Assembly (NCBI GenBank): GCA_028719205.1
Contig: JAQUKH010000050.1
Location: 1-12,634, forward strand
Direction: 5' to 3'
Source of the DNA: a bacterium
GTDB lineage: Bacteria; JACRDZ01; JAQUKH01
DNA: 12,634 bases
Part shown: one piece after another, positions 1 to 5,417 of the stretch
Layout: the number at the start of each line of letters is the position of its first letter
How positions within the stretch are numbered: the stretch's first letter is position 1
The notes under the pieces: model-generated
Told to the model about the DNA's origin: nothing
What the model saw: the letters and a program-made list of their open reading frames with translations, nothing else
Database searches by the model: none
Translations under genes and position numbers: made by a program

Positions 1-222
1 TAAAACATCAACTAATTTTGTAGGAGAATCATTTACCAATATATTAACCTGAGTTACTGACGAGTCATGGATCAAACCTACAATTCTCATCTCAGGAAAT
101 TCATATATAATATTTGTATTAGGAATCAGGATTTCAACATTAGAAGAAACTTCTGCATGACTATTTAAACCCGGAATAAGCAAAAAAACACTAACCATCA
201 GTGCAAAAAAAATTTTCCTCAT
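1..222 (-). CDS. Secreted protein of unknown function, N-terminal part (cut by window start)
   Basis: Only the first 74 codons are present. Translation from the ATG at 222 starts MRKIFFALMVSVFLLIPG, a classic Sec signal peptide with a basic n-region and a hydrophobic core. A likely signal peptidase I site follows S-H-A at residues 21-23, so the protein is probably periplasmic or exported. AAGGAG at 229-234 lies 6 bases upstream of the ATG and fixes the start. The visible mature part (about residues 24-74) is beta-strand-like, with the pattern VGLIHDSSVTQVNILVND. This resembles the start of an Ig-like beta-sandwich domain of the kind found in extracellular multidomain proteins, but the match is weak and is my inference. 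It is transcribed away from the lipoprotein genes from its own promoter. The function cannot be assigned from this fragment. Confidence 0.75.
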   Translation of the reverse strand, partial: MRKIFFALMVSVFLLIPGLNSHAEVSSNVEILIPNTNIIYEFPEMRIVGLIHDSSVTQVNILVNDSPTKLVDVL

Positions 223-295
223 TTTTCACTCCTTTTTTTGAAACATTTTAGTCAATTTTATTAATTAAAAATTAAATTTATTATTTCGCAGACCG

Positions 296-325
296 ATTAT
301 ATATAAAAACATATCAAACTGTCAA
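296..325 (-). promoter_or_regulatory. Sigma-70-type promoter for the leftward secreted-protein gene
   Basis: On the minus strand, TTGACA (320-325) and TATAAT (296-301) are separated by 18 bases. Both hexamers match the consensus exactly. Transcription would start near 289, giving a leader of roughly 65 bases before the ATG at 222. It lies back to back with the rightward promoter at 360-389. Confidence 0.8.
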
Positions 326-359
326 GAAGAAAATCCTTAAGAAAATACAATATTTCTCC

Positions 360-389
360 TTGACAAAATAAAAATACTAATGCTATAAT
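360..389 (+). promoter_or_regulatory. Sigma-70-type promoter for the lipoprotein pair
   Basis: TTGACA (360-365) and TATAAT (384-389) are both perfect consensus hexamers with an 18-base spacer. Transcription would begin near 396, about 55 bases before the ATG at 451. The -35 boxes of this promoter and the divergent one are 34 bases apart, so a regulator bound between them could affect both. No clear operator palindrome is visible there. Confidence 0.8.
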
Positions 390-450
390 CTCTTTTCAAA
401 ACTTACGAAAATAAAAATGTAATTTTGACAAGCAAGGGAGGGTATGCTTA

Positions 451-846
451 ATGAGGAAATGGAAATTATTGCCGGTATTCTTTTTCGCGGTTCTTCTTGT
501 AAGTTGTTCTATTACTAATCCCTTAAGCGAACTTAGTTGGGGAACAGCCACGGTTAAAGGAAGGGTTACAAGGTCTTTTACTATACCCGGAACGACCATT
601 ACTGCGGTTGAAGGAGTTCCCGGCGCGCTGATTAAAACTGATTCCGGTACTGAAAATGCTTTCACTAATGAAGAAGGTTACTATTCCCTGTTTCTGACCT
701 TCCGTATCGGCAGCGCCGCTAAAGAAAAGAAAATAACTGTAGTTGCGTTTGACAAAGATAATGCGGGAAAAACTGCGAGCAGTCCTAGTATTGTTATTCG
801 CGACGGGCTGGTAGTTGTTGCTCCACCGATCACTTGGGCAAAATAA
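451..846 (+). CDS. Small lipoprotein with carboxypeptidase-regulatory-like beta-sandwich domain
   Basis: The product has 131 residues. A short basic n-region, a hydrophobic stretch and the lipobox LVSC, with Cys19 as the lipidated residue, mark it as a lipoprotein anchored to a membrane facing the periplasm or surface. Residues about 33-120 (VKGRVT, then GVPGALIKT, then FTNEEGYYSL, then ITVVAFDKDN) follow the pattern of a carboxypeptidase regulatory-like or transthyretin-like domain, which is usually a structural or adhesion module rather than an enzyme. AAGGGAGGG at 434-442 ends 8 bases before the ATG and decides this start over an out-of-frame ATG at 444. It is the first gene of a two-gene unit with the FN3-like lipoprotein 34 bases downstream. 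The partner and precise role are unknown. Confidence 0.8.
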   Translation: MRKWKLLPVFFFAVLLVSCSITNPLSELSWGTATVKGRVTRSFTIPGTTITAVEGVPGALIKTDSGTENAFTNEEGYYSLFLTFRIGSAAKEKKITVVAFDKDNAGKTASSPSIVIRDGLVVVAPPITWAK

Positions 847-865
847 ATTAACTTTTATTAATAAT

Positions 866-873
866 AGAGGGGA
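866..873 (+). promoter_or_regulatory. Ribosome binding site that fixes the start of the second lipoprotein
   Basis: AGAGGGGA ends 7 bases before the ATG at 881. The same frame is open upstream to 815, inside the preceding gene, but only the ATG at 881 has both this site and a signal peptide directly after it. Confidence 0.7.
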
Positions 874-880
874 ATTATAT

Positions 881-1366
881 ATGAAAAAAAATTTAACATC
901 CTGTTTTAAAAAAGAAAATTTAGGACTTTTTATTATCATATCGGTTATGATTCTAGGTTTAGGCTGCGGTAAGGATGATAAAAATGTTTCTTCTGTTCTT
1001 GCGCCTTCATATTATACATTTGGGACTTCAGACCCTAAATATCTAAATGCTATTCCCCGTAACGTAAGCGTAAGCAAATCCGGGGCTAATAATGCAATAA
1101 CATGGGATGCGCCTGCTATGACAGCCGATATGTTAGCTCAATTAACAGGTTATCATGTTTATATGAACACAGTAGCGCCACAAGGGAATGCATATTATGT
1201 AAATGGCCCTTTTGACAGCAGCAGGAGCCGTTCTTCTGATACCGCGACTGATGGTTACACCTATACTTACACTGTGACAAGCGTATTCTACGTTTGGGAC
1301 ACTGCTTACGAATTTTACACTGAAATTGAAAGTTTGCCAAGTGAAGCAAAGGTAATAGCCAGATAA
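881..1366 (+). CDS. Small lipoprotein with a fibronectin type III-like domain
   Basis: The product has 161 residues from the ATG at 881. Residues 14-28 are hydrophobic and lead to GLGC, which makes Cys29 the probable lipidation site. The lipobox is weak because the -3 position is glycine rather than leucine, so simple anchoring by the hydrophobic segment is possible. Residues about 58-161 (IPRNVSVSKSG, then ITWDAP, then LTGYHVYMN, then YTYTVTSV, then a final ESLPSEAKVIA) carry the order of conserved positions of a fibronectin type III fold: Pro-x-Val, Ile-Thr-Trp, Gly-Tyr-x-Val-Tyr, Tyr-x-Val-Thr and Ser-Glu. The function is unknown; a surface structural or binding role is an inference. Its TAA at 1364-1366 abuts the stop codon of the opposing TPR gene. 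Confidence 0.78.
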   Translation: MKKNLTSCFKKENLGLFIIISVMILGLGCGKDDKNVSSVLAPSYYTFGTSDPKYLNAIPRNVSVSKSGANNAITWDAPAMTADMLAQLTGYHVYMNTVAPQGNAYYVNGPFDSSRSRSSDTATDGYTYTYTVTSVFYVWDTAYEFYTEIESLPSEAKVIAR

Positions 1367-1939
1367 CTATTTCTTAGCTTTTGGAGCCGGTAAGGAATTA
1401 TCTAAAACAGCTCCGGTCATTGTTTGTTTCAGCTGTTCGATATTCTTTCTGGCAATTTCTTTAAAGTACGGGTCTTGTTCCAGTTCATAATTTTTCTCCC
1501 ATTCAGCTAAAGTCGCCTTGTAGTCGCCTTTGTCGTGATAAACTACCCCAAGATTATAATGAGCTTTAGCATGTTTAGGATTTATTTCGATCCCTTTTTT
1601 AAACTCCCTTTCTGCAAGCTCCATCAGCCCCATCTGCTTATAAGCCGTTCCAAGATCCGTCCTGACATCTACATTTGTAGAATCAATAGCAAGCGCTTTT
1701 AAATAATTTTCGACCGCGTCCTTCCATCTGCCCATATCATAATTAACATTGCCAAGCGCGACCAAAATTTCTAAGTCTTTTGGATTTGTTGCCAATATCC
1801 TTTCATATTCATTTATCCTCTGCATAGCCATCTCTTGCTGATCCTGCAGCTTTTTATCAACACCTTTGTCCTTGTTTTGACAACCTGCCGCGGACATTAA
1901 TAAGAAAGACAGCCCGATCGGTACGATTTTTTTCCTCAT
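1367..1939 (-). CDS. TPR-repeat lipoprotein, last gene of the heme operon
   Basis: The product has 190 residues. The signal sequence ends in SAAGC, with Cys20 as the likely lipidated residue. Three tetratricopeptide repeats follow at about residues 56-89, 90-123 and 124-157, with the usual G-x-x-x-x-x-x-G-x-x-x-x-A spacing and Pro near the repeat ends. A partial helix pair at 30-55 may extend the array. Such proteins act as periplasmic scaffolds for complexes, and no enzymatic motif is present. CTCCTT at 1947-1952, read as AAGGAG on the coding strand, supports the start. The gene lies 23 bases after hemL on the same strand and is probably co-transcribed. A role in assembling or holding the operon's cytochrome or its maturation machinery is an inference from position only. 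Confidence 0.82.
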   Translation of the reverse strand: MRKKIVPIGLSFLLMSAAGCQNKDKGVDKKLQDQQEMAMQRINEYERILATNPKDLEILVALGNVNYDMGRWKDAVENYLKALAIDSTNVDVRTDLGTAYKQMGLMELAEREFKKGIEINPKHAKAHYNLGVVYHDKGDYKATLAEWEKNYELEQDPYFKEIARKNIEQLKQTMTGAVLDNSLPAPKAKK

Positions 1940-1962
1940 TTGTTATCTCCTTCTTGTGATAT

Positions 1963-3255
1963 TTATGTTTTCTGTTTTATTATTTCAAATACCTCTTCCG
2001 CAGCGCGGACAGTCAGATCAATATCTTGTGTACTATGGGCGTTTGACAAAAATACCGCCTCATATTGAGACGGAGCCAGATAAATATTTCTTTTCAACAT
2101 CTCCTGAAAAAACAATGAAAATTTATTTGTGTCTGACCTCTTTGCTTCCTCATAATTTGTAACTTTTCCGCTTGTAAAAAAAGCGCAAAACATTGAACCG
2201 ACCCGTGTTGTATAAATATCGACACCCGCCCTTCCGGCCGCTTTTTCTATCCCTTTAGAAAGTTTACCGCCAAGCCTTTCCAGCTTTTTATAAATATTTT
2301 TGTTTGACAATATTTTTAGCATTTCAATACCGGCGGCCATAGCCAGTGGATTGCCTGACAAGGTTCCTGCCTGATATATCGGCCCGCTCGGCGAAACTTT
2401 TTCCATTATTTCTCTTTTCCCGCCATAAGCGCCTACCGGCAATCCGCCTCCAATAACCTTTCCCAATGTGGTCATATCAGGTTTAATACCGTATAATTCC
2501 TGCGCACCGCCATAACTTACCCGAAATCCCGTCATAACCTCGTCAAATATTAAAACTATGCCATACTCCTGAGTCAGTTTTCTCAGGCCTTCCAAAAATC
2601 CTTTTACGGGAGGGATAACACCCATATTCCCGGCTATAGGTTCCACGATCACACACGCAATTTCATGGCCTGATCTTCTGATCGTATCTTCAACCTCGCC
2701 TAAATTATTATACGTAAGATTGATAGTATATTTTGCCACATCCCCAGGAACTCCCGGGCTGTCGGGAACACCAAAAGTAGTAGCGCCTGAACCTGCCTTA
2801 ACTAATAAACTATCCGCGTGGCCGTGATAACATCCCGCGAATTTTATGATCTTGTTGCGCCCTGTATACCCGCGGGCAACCCTTATCGCGCTCATAGTCG
2901 CTTCTGTTCCTGAATTTACCATACGGATCATTTCACACGATGGAACCGCGCTTGTAACCAATTTGGCAAGTTCAATTTCATATGCGGTCGGCGCTCCAAA
3001 ACTTGTCCCTTTTTTCATTGCTTCTTTAAGCGCTTTATTTATCTTAGCCGGCGCGTGCCCTAAAATTAAAGGCCCCCATGAAAGTACATAATCAATATAT
3101 TCTTTCCCGTCAACATCATAAATTTTTGAACCTTTCCCGCGGTCTATAAAAAGAGGGTCGATCCCGACTGATTTAAACGCCCTGACCGGGCTGTTCACGC
3201 CGCCGGGGATATATTTCTTTGCTTCCTCAAATAATTTTTTTGAAATTTCTCCCAT
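1963..3255 (-). CDS. hemL: Glutamate-1-semialdehyde 2,1-aminomutase
   Basis: This cytosolic, PLP-dependent class III aminotransferase-fold enzyme converts glutamate-1-semialdehyde, the HemA product, into 5-aminolevulinate in the C5 route to tetrapyrroles. It has 430 residues, normal for the family. Visible landmarks are [12 protein letters not shown] (16-27), the cofactor phosphate region [10 protein letters not shown] (114-123), GCYHGHAD (141-148), the FDEVMTGFR segment (237-245) with its PLP-interacting Asp, and the Schiff-base lysine K266 in [17 protein letters not shown]. The C-terminal [14 protein letters not shown] stretch is also typical. The start at 3255 has GGGAG (3262-3266) 6 bases upstream. 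A 10-base direct repeat, TTTCTCCCAT (3246-3255 and 3259-3268), both supplies this site and contains the start codon. It lies 18 bases after ahbD. Confidence 0.97.
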   Translation of the reverse strand: MGEISKKLFEEAKKYIPGGVNSPVRAFKSVGIDPLFIDRGKGSKIYDVDGKEYIDYVLSWGPLILGHAPAKINKALKEAMKKGTSFGAPTAYEIELAKLVTSAVPSCEMIRMVNSGTEATMSAIRVARGYTGRNKIIKFAGCYHGHADSLLVKAGSGATTFGVPDSPGVPGDVAKYTINLTYNNLGEVEDTIRRSGHEIACVIVEPIAGNMGVIPPVKGFLEGLRKLTQEYGIVLIFDEVMTGFRVSYGGAQELYGIKPDMTTLGKVIGGGLPVGAYGGKREIMEKVSPSGPIYQAGTLSGNPLAMAAGIEMLKILSNKNIYKKLERLGGKLSKGIEKAAGRAGVDIYTTRVGSMFCAFFTSGKVTNYEEAKRSDTNKFSLFFQEMLKRNIYLAPSQYEAVFLSNAHSTQDIDLTVRAAEEVFEIIKQKT

Positions 3256-3273
3256 TTGTTTCTCCCATATATT

Positions 3274-4341
3274 TTATTTTCTCTTTGGTTTATATATACA
3301 ATACGGCTCTTCTCCCATATAATCGTTATCTTTGGCATACGCCCTTGCGCGGCACCCTCCGCAAAAAGAATTATATTCGCAGATCCCGCATTTCCCTTTG
3401 AGCTTGGTCATATCTCTTAAATCTGTAAATAACTTGCTCTTTTGCCATATATCTGAAAAAGGTTCTTTTCTTATGTTCCCCGCTGTGACAGGTAAATACC
3501 CGCAAGGCTGAACATCCCCCTGAGAAGAGATAAAACAAAAACCTACACCGCCCAAACACCCTCTTGTCATTGCTTCAAAACCATGGGTCTGAACTGTTAC
3601 CTGCTTCCCTTCTTCTTTAGCTCGCTCGCGCATGATCCTGAAATAATGCGGGGCGCAGGTGGCTTTCAAATTAATATTCAGCAGTTTGCTTTCTTTATAA
3701 AACCAGTTAAGTATATCCTCGTATTCCTGCGGCGTAATCTCGTCGCCCTCGATCTGTTTTCCCCTGCCTGTCGGGACAAGAAGAAAAATATGCAGCGCGG
3801 CCGCGCCTAATTTCACCACAAGATCGGCTATCTTTTGGATTTCATCTTTATTCCGTTTTGTTATAGTTGTATTGATCTGAAAAGACAAACCCGCTTTATT
3901 TAATTCTTCTATGCCTTTTAACGCTTCTTTAAAAGCCCCTTTCAAGCCCCGGAAAGAATCATGAGATTCCTCAGTCGAACCGTCTAAACTTATGCTGACC
4001 CTTTGAATACCAGAAGCTAATAATTTTTTTATGCGGTCAGAAGTGAACAATGTGCCGTTGGAAGCAAGGACCACTCTAAGCCCTTTTTCTGTCGCGTATT
4101 TGCTTATTTCACATATCTCGTCAAACCTCATAAGCGGCTCCCCTCCGCTTAAAATTATCACAGGCTTGGCAAAGGTCACAACATTATCAATAAGCTTTTT
4201 ACCTTCAGCAAGGGTTATTTCATTTTTTGCCGGTGTAGTTGTAGCTGATGCCCTGCAATGCACGCATCCCAGATTACAGGCCGACGTAAATTCCCACGCA
4301 ATCAATCTAAGGTCACCGCTAAGTATTTTTTTACTTGTCAT
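3274..4341 (-). CDS. ahbD: AhbD-type radical SAM heme b synthase
   Basis: The product has 355 residues from the ATG at 4341. The radical SAM cluster motif is C22-x3-C26-x2-C29, followed by GGEP (66-69) and SISLDG (116-121). The C-terminal part is a SPASM/twitch-like cysteine set: C262, C269, C280, C318, C321, C327, C330 and C348. Family-typical strings are LKATCAPHYFRIMRERAKEEG, GCLGGVGFCFIS, QPCGYLP and GGCRARAY. These fit AhbD, which oxidatively decarboxylates two propionates of Fe-coproporphyrin III to vinyls to give heme b without oxygen. NirJ and AhbC relatives are the main alternative, but LKATCAPHYFRIM and the C-terminal cysteine spacing favour AhbD. The reading frame is open to an ATG at 4419 inside hemB, but AAAAGGA (4347-4353) and the usual family start support 4341. 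Confidence 0.87.
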   Translation of the reverse strand: MTSKKILSGDLRLIAWEFTSACNLGCVHCRASATTTPAKNEITLAEGKKLIDNVVTFAKPVIILSGGEPLMRFDEICEISKYATEKGLRVVLASNGTLFTSDRIKKLLASGIQRVSISLDGSTEESHDSFRGLKGAFKEALKGIEELNKAGLSFQINTTITKRNKDEIQKIADLVVKLGAAALHIFLLVPTGRGKQIEGDEITPQEYEDILNWFYKESKLLNINLKATCAPHYFRIMRERAKEEGKQVTVQTHGFEAMTRGCLGGVGFCFISSQGDVQPCGYLPVTAGNIRKEPFSDIWQKSKLFTDLRDMTKLKGKCGICEYNSFCGGCRARAYAKDNDYMGEEPYCIYKPKRK

Positions 4342-4346
4342 ATAAT

Positions 4347-4353
4347 TCCTTTT
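4347..4353 (-). promoter_or_regulatory. Ribosome binding site that fixes the ahbD start
   Basis: Read on the minus strand, AAAAGGA lies 5 bases before the ATG at 4341. The upstream ATG at 4419 has no comparable site and would add 26 residues encoded by the hemB end and a degenerate repeat, so 4341 is preferred. Confidence 0.7.
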
Positions 4354-4377
4354 AATAATTAATGTTATTAATTTAGT

Positions 4378-4405
4378 CCATGCTCCATGCGCTTTGCCTA
4401 TGCCT
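4378..4405. repeat. Degenerate 7-base tandem array across the hemB stop codon
   Basis: Four consecutive 7-base units read CCATGCT, CCATGCG, CTTTGCC and TATGCCT on the plus strand. They share a -TGC- core at fixed spacing. The array covers the last codons and stop of hemB (TAG at 4398-4400) and the first part of the 56-base gap before ahbD. The copies are few and imperfect, so this is a tentative call, strengthened by a second 7-base array inside the same gene. Confidence 0.5.
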
Positions 4406-5405
4406 CTTCCTTCAGCCATTTCGCCGCATCCTTAGCGTGATATGTAATAATTATATCCGCTCCCGCGCGCCGGATGCTTGTTAAAATTTCTAAGGTTATA
4501 CTTTTTTCATCGATCCAGCCCTTCATCGCGGCCGCTTTTACCATCGCATATTCACCGCTTACATTATACGCGGCAACCGGCACATCAAAATCAGATTTTA
4601 CTTTTTTAACAATATCGAGATATGAAAGAGCCGGCTTTACCATAATAATATCCGCGCCTTCATCCAGATCCTGCATAACTTCTCTTAATGCCTCCTGGGC
4701 ATTAGACGAATCCATCTGATAACTCCTCCGGTCCCCGAATTGCGGGGTTGAACCTGCGGCTTCACGAAACGGGCCATAAAAAGCTGACGCGTATTTTACA
4801 GAATAAGACATGATCGGAATATTGCTTAAACCGCTATCATCAAGCGTTGATCTTATAGCGCCGATCCTTCCATCCATCATATCAGACGGCGCCACCATAT
4901 CCGCCCCCGCCTCCGCGTGGGACAAAGCTGTTTTTGCTATCAATTCCAAAGACGCATCATTATCCACTTCATAAACTTGTGACTTGTGACTTGTCGCTTG
5001 TGACTTAATGAGTCCGCAATGCCCATGTGATGTATATTCACAAAGGCAAACATCAGTAATAACCATCATCTCCGGCACCTTCTTTTTTATTAAACGGACT
5101 GCTTCCTGAACAATTCCTTTATTATCGTAAGCGCCGCTTCCAATCTCATCTTTTTTATCAGGAATACCAAACAATAATACCGCGGGTATCCCGATTTTTT
5201 TAAGGTCTTCGACCTCTCTTACCAGCATATCAAGTGAAAAATGGTATTGCCCCGGCAAAGTAGTGATCTCTTTCTTTATTTTATTACCTTCAACTACAAA
5301 AAGCGGGGAAATAAATTTATCAACCTGCAAATAAGTTTCTCTGACCATTTTCCTTAACTTTTCATTTTGTCTCGTTCTTCTTAATCTTGAAACTGGAAAA
5401 TACAT
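4398..5405 (-). CDS. hemB: Porphobilinogen synthase (5-aminolevulinate dehydratase), with a repeat-encoded loop insertion
   Basis: This cytosolic enzyme condenses two 5-aminolevulinate molecules into porphobilinogen. The product has 335 residues. It starts in the family manner (FPVSRLRRTRQNEKLRKMVRET). The active-site zinc motif is DVCLCEYTSHGHCG with C120, C122 and C130, so the zinc-dependent class is likely. The Schiff-base lysines are K204 (SYSVKYASAFYGPFREA) and K257 (MVKPALSYLD). An extra segment, KSQATSHKSQV (residues 134-144), sits between the zinc motif and VDNDAS. The base sequence of that segment is a 7-base tandem repeat. The frame stays open and all catalytic residues are intact, so the enzyme is probably functional. 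The ribosome binding site TAGGAGGG (5413-5420) includes the stop codon of the preceding cytochrome gene, 12 bases away, which suggests translational coupling. Confidence 0.96.
   Translation of the reverse strand: MYFPVSRLRRTRQNEKLRKMVRETYLQVDKFISPLFVVEGNKIKKEITTLPGQYHFSLDMLVREVEDLKKIGIPAVLLFGIPDKKDEIGSGAYDNKGIVQEAVRLIKKKVPEMMVITDVCLCEYTSHGHCGLIKSQATSHKSQVYEVDNDASLELIAKTALSHAEAGADMVAPSDMMDGRIGAIRSTLDDSGLSNIPIMSYSVKYASAFYGPFREAAGSTPQFGDRRSYQMDSSNAQEALREVMQDLDEGADIIMVKPALSYLDIVKKVKSDFDVPVAAYNVSGEYAMVKAAAMKGWIDEKSITLEILTSIRRAGADIIITYHAKDAAKWLKEEA
4976..5006. repeat. 7-base tandem repeat CTTGTGA inside hemB
   Basis: Plus-strand units are CTTGTGA (4976), CTTGTGA (4983), CTTGTCG (4990), CTTGTGA (4997), then a partial CTT to 5006. 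Read on the coding strand they give KSQATSHKSQV. Because 7 is not divisible by 3, three units (21 bases) encode a cycling 7-residue peptide in every frame. The coding orientation has no stop codon in any frame, while the opposite orientation has a TGA in every cycle. Confidence 0.93.
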
Positions 5406-5417
5406 TTTGATTCCCTC

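Noticed and set aside
425-448. A possible third promoter, TTGACA at 425-430 with TATGCT at 443-448
   Set aside because: The spacer is only 12 bases, too short for a sigma-70 promoter, and the region overlaps the ribosome binding site.
815-880. A longer start for the FN3-like lipoprotein at 815
   Set aside because: It would overlap the end of the previous gene and bury the signal peptide. The ATG at 881 has a clear AGAGGGGA site and an immediate signal sequence.
3246-3268. 10-base direct repeat TTTCTCCCAT at the hemL start as a possible mobile-element footprint
   Set aside because: It is explained by a ribosome binding site resembling the first codons. There is no element between the copies, only 3 bases.
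4357-4373. Inverted repeat AATTAAT-GTT-ATTAATT in the hemB-ahbD gap
   Set aside because: The stem is made only of A-T pairs and is expected by chance in such AT-rich DNA. It is not a credible terminator or operator without conservation evidence.
4342-4419. A longer ahbD start at the ATG at 4419 (26 extra residues)
   Set aside because: The extension lies in the hemB end and a degenerate repeat, has no ribosome binding site, and is not like the family N-terminus. The ATG at 4341 has a good site 5 bases upstream.
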